A program made the translations under genes and the position numbers. Shown here piece after piece: positions 56,213 through 64,000 of a DNA stretch of 64,000 nucleotides. The notes under the pieces were generated by a model. It had not been told where the DNA came from. It searched no databases and was given only the letters and a program-made list of their open reading frames with translations. Position 1 is the first letter of the stretch. Each line of letters begins with the position of its first letter. The stretch comes from Saprospiraceae bacterium (GTDB lineage: Bacteria; Bacteroidota; Bacteroidia; Chitinophagales; Saprospiraceae), in contig JAEUUP010000018.1 in the NCBI GenBank assembly GCA_016787525.1, positions 1-64,000 of the forward strand. The letters are read 5' to 3'.

Positions 56213-56938
56213 ATGAAAAAAATCCTGATACTATTCAGTTTATTCATCCAAACACTCAATTATGCTCAGAATACTGAATTCGGGCTTATGTTGGGCGCTT
56301 CAGTTTACACAGGGGATATAGAAGTGTCTCCTGCGAATTTTGCACCACAAACCAGCCCTGCAGTTGGTATTTTTGTACGTCAACATGTCAGTGAGAAATT
56401 TGCTGTTCGTGGATTGATAGCGATTGGTGGTGTAAAAGCCGATGAAAAAAAATATCCAACAAGTTCGGAACGAGAAAAACGTGGATTCAACTTCAAAGGT
56501 ACAGTTGCAGAACTTTCTATTCTTCCAGAATGGCGACCTTTCAGCTTGGGTAATGTACATTTTTTATTGTTTGCGGGAGTCAATGCTATTTATGTCAATC
56601 CAAAATCAAATTTCAACGACCAGAGCAGCTCTTCTTCATCAGTCGTATTGGAAGACCAAAGTCAAAAATACCCCAAAATCGCAGTAGGTATTCCCATAGG
56701 CGGTGGTTTGCAATGGTATATCAATGAAACAACAGCTTTAGGTGCAGAACTTGGTATGAGAAAGACGTTTACAGATTATTTAGATGGTTTTAGTGCCACG
56801 ACAAATCCAGAATCAAAAGATTACTATGTAATAGGAGGCATTACTTTTTCTAAATTCTTTTCGCTGGGCAATGACAGAGCTGGCACACAACGGACGAGAT
56901 ACAAACGAAGAGGCGTAAATTGTCCTTCTTTTAATTGA
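56213..56938 (+). CDS. Outer-membrane beta-barrel protein, DUF6089-like
   Basis: A 241-residue protein with a signal peptide ending about YAQN. It opens EFGLMLGASVYTGDIEVSP and carries barrel strands including PAVGIFVRQHVSEKFAVRGL and GVPIGGGLQWYINETTALGAELGMRKTFTDYLDGFS. I associate this with DUF6089-type barrels of Bacteroidota. No ligand known. The ATG at 56213 is used because it begins MKKILILFSLF; an earlier ATG (56123) adds 30 residues unlike a leader. Confidence 0.72.
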   Translation: MKKILILFSLFIQTLNYAQNTEFGLMLGASVYTGDIEVSPANFAPQTSPAVGIFVRQHVSEKFAVRGLIAIGGVKADEKKYPTSSEREKRGFNFKGTVAELSILPEWRPFSLGNVHFLLFAGVNAIYVNPKSNFNDQSSSSSSVVLEDQSQKYPKIAVGIPIGGGLQWYINETTALGAELGMRKTFTDYLDGFSATTNPESKDYYVIGGITFSKFFSLGNDRAGTQRTRYKRRGVNCPSFN

Positions 56939-56948
56939 TTTTGAGAAC

Positions 56949-56981
56949 AAAAGCCGTGAAATACATTCTTTCACGGCTTTT
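56949..56981. terminator. Bidirectional terminator
   Basis: AAAAGCCGTGAA (56949-56960) pairs perfectly with 56970-56981 over a 9-base loop between convergent genes. Confidence 0.85.
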
Positions 56982-56985
56982 GTTG

Positions 56986-58311
56986 TTAAATAATACCTCT
57001 CGATTTCAATTCCAAATATTTATTGATGGTATTGATGTTTAAATCTTCGGGCTTGGTCAAGATAGTTTGAATGCCGAATTGACGCAGTTTCTGCATCATT
57101 TGCGTTTTTTCGTCGCGATATTTTTGAGCAATGGTTTGATGATAAATATCTTCTGTGGTGCGGGCATCGCTTTTTGCCAACTCTTCAATTTCGGTATTGA
57201 CGAAAAAAACAACGACCAAGACATGCATATTATTGAGTCGCCGCAAGGTTGGCAAGACACGCTCCAGAGCAAAATGACTCTCAAAATTGCTAAAAAGCAA
57301 CAACAAACTCCTGCCTCGCACCAATCGGCGAACAGCATAATACAGCAATTCATAGCTGGCTTCGCCTTTTCCTTCTTTTTCACGATAGAGTTCGTGCAAA
57401 ATGCGCCCCAACTGGTTGGGTGAATTGTCAGCAGCCAAAGTAGAACCTAATTTGTCGCTGAATGTGAGTAAGCCTGCTTTATCCTTTTTTTGCAAAATAA
57501 TGTTCGACATCACCAAAGCCGCATTGATGCTGTGATCCATCAAAGTTAGACCATCGAAAGGCATACGCATGACGCGGCTTTTGTCAATGATGCAATACAC
57601 TTGCTGTGCTTTTTCGTCCTCGTACTGATTGACCATCAAAGCATTGCGTCGGCCCGAAGCTCTCCAGTTGATAGCGCGGAAATCATCACCTGCAACATAG
57701 TTTTTGATTTGTTCAAACTCATAAGAATGTCCCAAACGGCGTATTTTTTTGATACCCGATTGGTGTGCAATCTGTCGCAACGCTAATAATTCAAAATTTT
57801 TCATCTGAATGACTGAGGGGTACACAGGTACCATTTTTTCAGCATCAGATTGAAAACGTTTTTGAATCAAACCTAAAAAAGACTCTGCAAAAAGATTGAT
57901 TTTTCCAAAATGATATTCGCCACGCTCGGTGGGTTTCAGCTCGTATTCTGTTCTACGAGCTTCATTCGCAGCTAAAGAAATGTACATCTCAAAATCCCGT
58001 TTTTGAAATTGAAATGGAATCTCGTCCACTAAACTCACCTTGATTCGTTGATTGGAGCGATTGACCACATCTAAGAATATGCGATTGGGGTCACCCAAAG
58101 ACATCAACTTGGGTGTACGCCTGGAAGCCGAAACTTGTGTATTCGAGTTGAAAAGTAAGCCATAATCCGCTAAAACGATACCACAAACAACAACAAAGGC
58201 TGTTTGTGCAAAAGGCATTAACCAACCGAACGAGTAACTCAGTACAAATAGGAAAATTACGCCTCCGTAGGCAATAAAAAAACGACGAGTCAGATATAAA
58301 TTTTTGAGCAT
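56986..58311 (-). CDS. DUF58 family protein
   Basis: A 441-residue protein with two N-terminal membrane helices (about 10-45), then a beta domain and a VWA-like C-terminal part. The DUF58 marks are visible: RRLGHSYEFEQIKNYVAGDDFRAINWRASGRR and IIDKSRVMRM. These proteins sit beside MoxR ATPases in many bacteria; none is next to it here. Motif at 57812. Confidence 0.85.
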   Translation of the reverse strand: MLKNLYLTRRFFIAYGGVIFLFVLSYSFGWLMPFAQTAFVVVCGIVLADYGLLFNSNTQVSASRRTPKLMSLGDPNRIFLDVVNRSNQRIKVSLVDEIPFQFQKRDFEMYISLAANEARRTEYELKPTERGEYHFGKINLFAESFLGLIQKRFQSDAEKMVPVYPSVIQMKNFELLALRQIAHQSGIKKIRRLGHSYEFEQIKNYVAGDDFRAINWRASGRRNALMVNQYEDEKAQQVYCIIDKSRVMRMPFDGLTLMDHSINAALVMSNIILQKKDKAGLLTFSDKLGSTLAADNSPNQLGRILHELYREKEGKGEASYELLYYAVRRLVRGRSLLLLFSNFESHFALERVLPTLRRLNNMHVLVVVFFVNTEIEELAKSDARTTEDIYHQTIAQKYRDEKTQMMQKLRQFGIQTILTKPEDLNINTINKYLELKSRGII

Positions 58312-58432
58312 GGTTGTTTTTACTCTTTATTATCGTGGCGAATGTTAAATGAATAGGCGAAAATACATATTTTTACAGCATTACTTGGTATTTGGTTATA
58401 AAAACCCACTCCGCTGGCATATTTATAAACCT

Positions 58433-59809
58433 ATGGTTCAATATATTATAAAACGTTTGGCTCTAACGATTCCCACATGGTGGGTTATTTCAATCGTCAT
58501 CTTTGGCTTGAGTCGCTGTGCCTCGAGTGACGAGGTGGCAGAAAGACTGCGATTTAACTCAGAATCCAATACTTCTAATCAAATATCCGATGCTGTTTAC
58601 GCACAAACAGCTCAAGAGTTGGGACTCGATAAGCCTGTCTTTTATTTTTCGCTGCAACCAGCGGCTTTTCCCGATACCTTCTATAAAGTTGTGCGTCGCG
58701 ATGAACGAACTGCTCTCGAACGCATGATTTGGCAGTACGGAAATTGGCCAATTATTTCGTTGTATCAGAATAAAGTAAAAGCTCTTTTATCCAAAATAAG
58801 TCAAAATACTGAGGGGGAGATTTTAAGGAACAATCTCCAACAACTATTGGTTCAGAGTAAAGATGAGTCTATTTTGTTCACTATCAATGAGTTGTTAAGC
58901 AACTCAGATACAACTTCTTATAAAATAGATGTAGAAGCGATTGCACAAGCATATAAAAATATAAAGCAAAATCCTCAGAAATCGCAGCTCTACATACCTC
59001 GTTTCAACTGGTCAGGTTCTGACAATCAATATCATGCTTGGCTCAAACGGTTTTTAATAGGCGATTTAGGTTATGCCATGAATGGTCAAGCAGTTATAGA
59101 AAAACTCAAACCTGCATTAGTAATGACACTTTTTTTAGGTATTTCAGCACTTTTTTTGTCCTTTTTAGTCGGTATTCCTTTGGGCGTTTCAATGTCTATA
59201 AATCGACGTCGTTCAGTCGGTAAGTGGCTGACGAGAACTGTTTTTTTTGTTTATAGTTTACCCATATTTTGGTTGGCTATTTTGGCGGCGATGTTTTTGA
59301 CAACAGACTATTATGGTGTTAAAATTTTTCCTCATATCGGATTGGCCAACGATGTGCCAACGGGTTTAGGCATTTTTCAAACTCTTTTGTGGAATATCAG
59401 TCACCTTGTATTGCCGATTTTGTGCCTGATGCTGCATCCTTGCGTTGTCGTTGCACGACAAATGAATGGTGCAATGAATGATATTTTGAAAAAAAATTAT
59501 ATCCAAACTGCAAAAGCCAAAGGTTTGCCTGCAAATCGGATTATTTGGCATCATGCTTTACGCAATGCTTTGACTCCCATTGTCACACTTTTAGGGCAAA
59601 TGATACCTTCTATTTTTCTCGGGGCATTTTCCGTCGAACTTATTTTTAGTTTGCAAGGTATGGGGCAGACAACTATTGATGCAATAATTGGAAAAGACTG
59701 GACTGTTGTTTACGCTGTTTTAATGTTAGTAAGTTTTATCATCCTTTTGAGCCATATACTGGTTGATATACTATACCGATGGATCAATCCACGTGTTCAA
59801 TTCTCTTAA
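58433..59809 (+). CDS. ABC transporter permease (DppB/OppB-type)
   Basis: A 458-residue inner-membrane permease. After the first helix there is a long extracytoplasmic part (about 30-200) not found in DppB of E. coli, which I think is common in Bacteroidota. Then come five helices with the EAA loop NYIQTAKAKGLPANRIIWHHALRNALTPIV. It would import peptides or nickel with DppC, an ATPase and a binding protein; none is adjacent in this window, so its partners must lie elsewhere. The ATG at 58433 starts MVQYIIKRLALTIPTW. Motif at 58808. Confidence 0.85.
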   Translation: MVQYIIKRLALTIPTWWVISIVIFGLSRCASSDEVAERLRFNSESNTSNQISDAVYAQTAQELGLDKPVFYFSLQPAAFPDTFYKVVRRDERTALERMIWQYGNWPIISLYQNKVKALLSKISQNTEGEILRNNLQQLLVQSKDESILFTINELLSNSDTTSYKIDVEAIAQAYKNIKQNPQKSQLYIPRFNWSGSDNQYHAWLKRFLIGDLGYAMNGQAVIEKLKPALVMTLFLGISALFLSFLVGIPLGVSMSINRRRSVGKWLTRTVFFVYSLPIFWLAILAAMFLTTDYYGVKIFPHIGLANDVPTGLGIFQTLLWNISHLVLPILCLMLHPCVVVARQMNGAMNDILKKNYIQTAKAKGLPANRIIWHHALRNALTPIVTLLGQMIPSIFLGAFSVELIFSLQGMGQTTIDAIIGKDWTVVYAVLMLVSFIILLSHILVDILYRWINPRVQFS

Positions 59810-60063
59810 AATCAATAATTTATAAAACTCCGTCACATTTTTTAGTTAAATGCTACAACAAGAAATGTTTTATATGACTATCTTTACACTTTCAAAAATT
59901 ATCCTTGTTTTTTGAGAAGAAAATAAAGTTAATTCGATTTTTCACTTGGATAAACCTCATTTTTTCGCCTCGGTTTTTTGTCACAAGCCATATTCTAAAC
60001 GTAAGATACCTTTTACCCGAATAAATCATTCGATTAATATTTAATTTATTTGTTGTTAACAAC

Positions 60064-60080
60064 TTGGCACGATTATAGCA
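60064..60080 (+). promoter_or_regulatory. Sigma-54-like promoter TTGGCACGATTATAGCA
   Basis: The GG (60066-60067) and GC (60078-60079) are exactly ten bases apart and the -24 half is the ideal TTGGCACG; the -12 half has TAGC instead of TTGC. No + strand gene follows before the terminator at 60549. Confidence 0.5.
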
Positions 60081-60089
60081 TACATTTGC

Positions 60090-60580
60090 TTAAAATTAAT
60101 TAGAAAATAAATAGTGAAATTTTTTACTTTTGGAATGGTTTTTGCCACATAATTTCAAAAAAAATATTAGCTTTTTGTGGATTAAATTATGCTGTTTTGT
60201 ATCATCAATCACGAAGAGATAGATAATTTAGGCAGCAGCTCATAACCACATTTTTTTCGCAGAAACTCATTTTTTTCCAAAATCATAAAAAAGTTTATGA
60301 TGAATTAAAAAGTTGGCATGGTATTTGAATTTAAAATAATATGATACATGCTAATTAAATTAGCCGTTCTAAAAACCGATTAAGATTTTCTGAAATTTTC
60401 TTGATTCAAAATCAAACTTTCAGATTTTAGTTCCGTTTATAAGGTCAGCATGTCGGTTACTTTCATAAGTTAAAGTAACCGATAAGCCAACCTCACCAAA
60501 GTTGATTAAAGAATAGTGTTTGTTCATAGTGTTTGTTTTTTGTTTTGTCCCTGTCCAATAACCTTGGCAGGGTTTTTTTT
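60090..60580 (+). ncRNA. Possible sigma-54-dependent small RNA region
   Basis: Inference only. The 786-base gap 59810-60595 has no convincing gene. It has two sigma-54-like promoters (60064 and 60313, the latter TTGGCATG with a weak -12 half), a perfect 11-base-pair stem (60452-60462 with 60472-60482) and a strong terminator. A transcript from 60091 to about 60580 would end there. A promoter of this kind is consistent with rpoN in the same window, but no known RNA family is recognised. An 18-codon frame starts at 60189 and is not protein-like. Confidence 0.3.
60549..60580 (+). terminator. Rho-independent terminator
   Basis: CCCTG.CCAA (60549-60558) pairs with TTGGCAGGG (60564-60572), followed by nine T. 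Orientation is +. Confidence 0.75.
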
Positions 60581-60595
60581 TGTCCCTACTTGACT

Positions 60596-61390
60596 TCACA
60601 CTTCATCGGGTATCATCAAGCACAAATTATCGTAAGCCAAAGACACATTCTGCGGCAATATTTTTTGTACATCTTCATATCTACCCATATTGTGACTGAT
60701 ATGCGTCAAAAAAGCCTGTTTAGGAGCTATGATCTCGATAAGCTCTAAAGCCTCGGTCAAATTGAGGTGCGAATAATGAGGATGATGGTGCAAGGCATTC
60801 AAAACCAGCGTGTGTGTACCTTTTATTTTTCCTAACTCATCCGAATCTATTGTTTTACAATCAGTTATATAAGTTAGCCCTTTAAATCGGAAGCCTAAAA
60901 TCGGCAAATGCTCACCATGCCAAACCTTAATAGGTTGTATTTCTAAACCTTCTACTTCAAAATTTTTTTGTTCTGAAATGGTCTCGAATGTCAAACGTGG
61001 TGCGCCAGGATAAGGATTTTCGCCCAAAGCATAGGCAAAACGGCGCATTAACGACTTTTGTACTGAGGGGGTCGAATAAAGCGGCATTGAGCGTTGATGT
61101 TTAAAATTGATGGGGCGTATATCGTCCAAACCCGCCGTGTGGTCATTGTGGTCGTGGGTAAATAGAATCGCCACTACATCATCTATCTGCGCACGCAACA
61201 TCTGCTGTCGAAAATCGGGTCCTGTATCAATCACAATATTTTTATTGCCAAAACTGACCATGCCAGAGGTGCGCAACCTTTGGTCCCGTGAGTCTGTGGA
61301 GGTGCAAACAGTGCAGTCACAGCCAATAATCGGCACACCTTGCGATGTTCCTGTGCCTAAAAAAGTGAATTTCAATGCAGATGCGGACAT
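60596..61390 (-). CDS. Metallo-beta-lactamase-fold hydrolase, PhnP-like
   Basis: A 264-residue cytoplasmic hydrolase. LGTGTSQGVPIIGCDCTVC at the N-terminus, the metal motif HDHNDH (about residue 80), a later HGEH and the C-terminal HISHNMGR mark the PhnP/RNase Z-like branch, which in some bacteria cleaves cyclic phosphodiesters. The precise substrate is unknown. The ATG at 61390 is used because the 39 residues before it are not protein-like. Motif at 61062. Confidence 0.82.
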   Translation of the reverse strand: MSASALKFTFLGTGTSQGVPIIGCDCTVCTSTDSRDQRLRTSGMVSFGNKNIVIDTGPDFRQQMLRAQIDDVVAILFTHDHNDHTAGLDDIRPINFKHQRSMPLYSTPSVQKSLMRRFAYALGENPYPGAPRLTFETISEQKNFEVEGLEIQPIKVWHGEHLPILGFRFKGLTYITDCKTIDSDELGKIKGTHTLVLNALHHHPHYSHLNLTEALELIEIIAPKQAFLTHISHNMGRYEDVQKILPQNVSLAYDNLCLMIPDEV

Positions 61391-61628
61391 TTTCCTGATT
61401 TTGAATCGGCAAATTTCGTTATTTATTTTTGAAAAATATGCCCTCTCTTCTAAAGGAGCTTTTTCAGACAAAAGGCGTTCAATGAACTGTAAATTGTGTC
61501 TTAACATTCTGAAAACACCTTTCTTAAAGTCTTGTTAAACAAGGATAACGACGTAGGTGGAAGTGCGTCTGCAAAGGTCATATCTGAAAAACCTAATTTT
61601 ATTCACGCTGAGGAATGCTGAAAAATAA

Positions 61629-61670
61629 ATTGAACAGTTTGTATAGCGTTTTCTGTGAAATCTGTTCAAT
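61629..61670. other. Inverted repeat in the 316-base gap before the DUF2807 gene
   Basis: ATTGAACAG (61629-61637) pairs with CTGTTCAAT (61662-61670) over a 24-base loop, 37 bases before the start. It may be a regulator site or a leader hairpin. Otherwise nothing in 61391-61706. Confidence 0.35.
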
Positions 61671-61706
61671 CTATTTAATCAGTGATACTTAAAATCTGTT
61701 TTTCAC

Positions 61707-62426
61707 ATGGTACGCACTTATTTTTCTTCGTTTTTGCTGTTTTTGACCCTCGTTTTTTTTTCCAATTGTTCACGGGATGCGATTGATGGCACAGGACCGA
61801 ATGTTATTGAAAATCGCATAGGGCTGCGCAATTTTGACGCTTTGACTTTAGAATCTAACTGCGACGTGCGGTTGATTCAATCCCCTCAGTATCGCGTTGA
61901 GGTAGAAGGTTTCGAGAGTTTGATGCCTTTTGTTGAGACTTTTGTAACGCAAGGTGTGTTGGTTATACGACTCGACCCCAATTTTCGTTATCGGCACAAC
62001 AATATCATTATCCGGGTTTTTGCGCCCGATGTATGGGAAATCACGAATGCTAGCTCTGGCAAAATCTGTACGGACAACTGGCATAATTTCAAAAACGAAT
62101 TGCGTGTTGTCAACTCAGGTTCAGGTGACGTGATACTGAAAGGGGATGCAGATGTGGCAAAAGTGACGATTTCAGGTTCTGGCGAAGTCGAATTGGACGG
62201 TGATGGCACTGAACTCCATGCCACTTTGACAGGTTCGGGCAATTTATTCGCCTTCGATTTCGATGTGTCGGAAGCTAACGTGCAAGTGACAGGCTCGGGT
62301 GATGCAGAAATTGATGTTTCTCGACTACTTGAAGCATGGGTTTCGGGCTCGGGCGATGTGATTTATGAAGGCTCGCCGAGGGTGGTTTCGACTGTATCGG
62401 GGTCGGGGCAAGTGCTTCGGCGATGA
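61707..62426 (+). CDS. DUF2807 (GIN-domain) lipoprotein
   Basis: A 239-residue lipoprotein with lipobox Cys 21 (FFSNC). The body is a series of right-handed beta turns recurring as GSGDV, GSGEV, GSGNL, GSGDA, GSGDV, GSGQV, the solenoid-like pattern of the DUF2807 head GIN domain. It is expected at the cell surface or periplasm. Function unknown. Motif at 61882. Confidence 0.85.
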   Translation: MVRTYFSSFLLFLTLVFFSNCSRDAIDGTGPNVIENRIGLRNFDALTLESNCDVRLIQSPQYRVEVEGFESLMPFVETFVTQGVLVIRLDPNFRYRHNNIIIRVFAPDVWEITNASSGKICTDNWHNFKNELRVVNSGSGDVILKGDADVAKVTISGSGEVELDGDGTELHATLTGSGNLFAFDFDVSEANVQVTGSGDAEIDVSRLLEAWVSGSGDVIYEGSPRVVSTVSGSGQVLRR

Positions 62427-62514
62427 TTTATGCAACTCGCTGTTTCAGAATCAAGATGTTTTTATATTTTTACACCTCAAAAATTAAAAATTTAGAACCA
62501 ATCAGTCAATAAAA

Positions 62515-64000
62515 ATGAAAAAAATAACTCTGTTTTTATGTTTTGGAGTGATGACACTGACCGTTTTTGCTCAAAAAAAGATTACAATTGAAGATGTTTG
62601 GCAAAAAGGGACTTTCAGAACGAAAGGCGTGCCTGGCTTCAATTTTTTGAAAGATGGCAAACACTATTCTGCCAATATGGGACAGGCAATTGTCAAATTT
62701 GACCTCACAACGGGTAAACAAGTGGGCGTAATTTTTGAGTCGAAAACAGCATTTGACGATTATTCTTTTAGTTCCGATGAGGCTAAAATTTTGTATGCCA
62801 CAGAGTCGGAGCAAATCTATCGTCGCTCGTCGAAGGGTAAGTTTAATGTGTGGGATGGTAAAACGTCTGAGCCACTATACCCCTCAGTAAAACAGAGCAA
62901 TCCGACTTTCAATCCACAAGCTACACACGTGGCTTTTACAGCAGACAACAATTTGTATGTCAAGGATTTAGTGAAAAACAAAGTGACTCAAGCGACTAAA
63001 GATGGGGCAAAAAACCGCATCATTAATGGTTTTTGTGATTGGGTTTATGAAGAAGAGTTTTCGTTTACACGTGCTTTCGAGTGGTCGCCTGATGGGTCAA
63101 AAATTGCTTTTTTGCGCTTCGACGAGACTGAAGTGCCTGAATACACTTTAGAATATTTTAAGAATGGTGTTTATCCAGAGCCGTATAAATTCAAATATCC
63201 AAAAGTAGGCGAGAAGAACTCTATTGTGACTGTTTGGATTTATGACGTAAAAAAAGGCAAAGCCAAACAAGTGGAAACGGGCAAAGCCGAATATTTTCCG
63301 CGTTTGAAATGGACACCCGACAATCAACTCATCGTTTTCAAACTTAATCGCTTGCAAAATGACTTAGATTTTCTTGTGGCGGATGCCAAAACTGGCAAAA
63401 CGAGCCTTTTGATGAAAGAGTCACGCCCAACATTTGTAGATGTGGAAATGAACGACGATATGACGTTTTTGAAAGACGGTTCGTTCATCAAATCGAGTGA
63501 ACAAGACGGTTGGAATCACATTTATCACTACGGAAAAGATGGAAAAATCATCAAACAACTGACAAAAGGCAACTTTGATGTGCGTAAAATTTACGGAGTT
63601 GATATGACGAGAGGTGAAGTTTTATATCAAGCCTCCAAAGAATCGCCTATGCGCAAGGGCATTTATGGTGTCAAAATTGATGGCTCAGGCGATAGATTTT
63701 TAGCAGGTGGTCGTGGTGTGAACGATGCGGAGTGGAGTAGCACCTACGACTATTATGTGTTGACCAATTCAAAAATCAATGAACCACCGACCTATGCCGT
63801 TGTCGAAAATAATGGAAAAGTGGTGCGTATGATAGAAGATAATGCGGCTGCACGCAGACAACTGATTGAATATGAAGTCGGTAGCACAGAGTTTTTCCAA
63901 TTCACGACTACTGAGGGGGTCACTTTGAACGGCTGGATGATGCGCCCACAGAATTTTGACTCCACAAAACGTTATCCTGTTTTTATGACTCAATATTCAG
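62515..64000 (+). CDS. Dipeptidyl peptidase IV (S9B), 3' end outside window
   Basis: Open to the window end: 495 codons are present. A signal peptide (MKKITLFLCFGVMTLTVFAQ) is followed by beta-propeller repeats and the double-Glu motif DWVYEEEF that binds the substrate N-terminus in DPP IV. The catalytic Ser-Asp-His domain is beyond the window. It cleaves X-Pro dipeptides and is expected to be periplasmic or outer-membrane bound. Motifs at 62880 and 63910. Confidence 0.9.
   Translation, partial: MKKITLFLCFGVMTLTVFAQKKITIEDVWQKGTFRTKGVPGFNFLKDGKHYSANMGQAIVKFDLTTGKQVGVIFESKTAFDDYSFSSDEAKILYATESEQIYRRSSKGKFNVWDGKTSEPLYPSVKQSNPTFNPQATHVAFTADNNLYVKDLVKNKVTQATKDGAKNRIINGFCDWVYEEEFSFTRAFEWSPDGSKIAFLRFDETEVPEYTLEYFKNGVYPEPYKFKYPKVGEKNSIVTVWIYDVKKGKAKQVETGKAEYFPRLKWTPDNQLIVFKLNRLQNDLDFLVADAKTGKTSLLMKESRPTFVDVEMNDDMTFLKDGSFIKSSEQDGWNHIYHYGKDGKIIKQLTKGNFDVRKIYGVDMTRGEVLYQASKESPMRKGIYGVKIDGSGDRFLAGGRGVNDAEWSSTYDYYVLTNSKINEPPTYAVVENNGKVVRMIEDNAAARRQLIEYEVGSTEFFQFTTTEGVTLNGWMMRPQNFDSTKRYPVFMTQYS

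Larger units (their letters stand above)
1..64000. repeat. Dispersed 9-mer ACTGAGGGG (64 copies, both strands)
   Basis: Hand count of exact ACTGAGGGG. First base when the G-rich strand is +: 1543, 5761, 11750, 12292, 17110, 18533, 19086, 20619, 22248, 22671, 22926, 23178, 25212, 26447, 28311, 28701, 34620, 37660, 44101, 45207, 48446, 48707, 50600, 50711, 51582, 52563, 54426, 55164, 57812, 58808, 61062, 63910. First base of CCCCTCAGT on +: 2000, 3195, 4459, 4836, 5294, 8375, 9096, 9852, 15566, 16538, 20008, 24308, 28083, 30012, 30287, 31127, 31569, 31911, 33391, 34472, 35777, 39442, 39966, 41870, 44407, 46923, 47238, 49598, 53505, 55806, 61882, 62880. Flanks are usually A/T then TA on the left and an extra 0-3 G then T on the right. 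About 50 copies are inside genes. Coordinates may be off by a base; the role is unknown. Confidence 0.95.

Noticed and set aside
1-64000. Prophage, insertion sequence or genomic island
   Set aside because: No integrase, transposase, phage or plasmid genes recognised.

Overview
The window is from a member of the Bacteroidota. The evidence is a SusC/SusD pair beside a hybrid two-component sensor, two proteins with type IX secretion C-terminal sorting domains, lipoprotein signals of the SusD type, promoters of the TTG-N19/21-TAnnTTTG kind, and several families I associate with this phylum (DUF5103, DUF5723-like, DUF6089-like, DCC-plus-membrane). The order is not fixed by what I can see; a Cytophagia-like free-living bacterium is my guess. 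I see no rRNA, no complete insertion sequence, no phage genes and no CRISPR array. There is one tRNA (Asp).

Layout. 0-0.5 kb: two long-palindrome repeats. 0.5-6.7 kb: fatty-acid-hydroxylase/sterol-desaturase-type membrane enzyme, SNF2 helicase, DCC-family membrane protein, a third long palindrome and an unknown cytoplasmic protein. 7.1-19.1 kb: a fructan utilisation locus on the + strand (periplasmic-binding-domain hybrid sensor, then sugar/H+ symporter, fructokinase, SusC, SusD, GH32 lipoprotein, terminator). 19.3-25.1 kb on the - strand: a 1313-residue secreted GH13 amylase, a second sugar symporter and a small membrane protein. 25.2-35.7 kb: housekeeping and envelope genes (YebC, DUF5103, RNA m5C methyltransferase, two large membrane proteins, DapA, AccA). 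36.1 kb: tRNA-Asp. 37.9-46 kb: a signalling block with a four-gene operon of RpoN, an NtrC-type activator, a histidine kinase and a receiver-kinase hybrid, then a divergent CHASE3 kinase with two single-domain receivers. 46-64 kb: AcpP, RseP, FAD oxidoreductase, secreted esterase, a LuxR-type two-component pair, outer-membrane proteins, DUF58, an ABC permease, a 786-base non-coding stretch with sigma-54-like promoter sequences, a PhnP-like hydrolase, a DUF2807 lipoprotein and the start of a dipeptidyl peptidase IV.

The most unusual thing is not a gene. The non-palindromic 9-mer ACTGAGGGG (usual context wATACTGAGGGGGT) occurs 64 times by my count in 64 kb, 32 on each strand, about one per kilobase, where about 0.5 is expected by chance. 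It lies in most genes in all five open reading phases, and in 14 intergenic places, often beside terminators. Density, lack of strand bias and tolerance inside genes resemble the DNA uptake sequences of Neisseria and Haemophilus. I know of none reported from Bacteroidota, but could not search. Rarer related forms carry 21- or 42-base hairpin inserts at the same point, and one inverted pair bounds a 163-base MITE-like palindrome. These suggest that a mobile or hairpin element family is also connected with the motif.

How the genes work together: the fructan locus is a complete import-and-use path (outer-membrane capture by SusCD, hydrolysis by GH32, symport, phosphorylation) with its own sensor. 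The amylase and second symporter look like a parallel route for starch. The RpoN operon supplies both the sigma factor and an activator for promoters such as those proposed near 60.1-60.3 kb.
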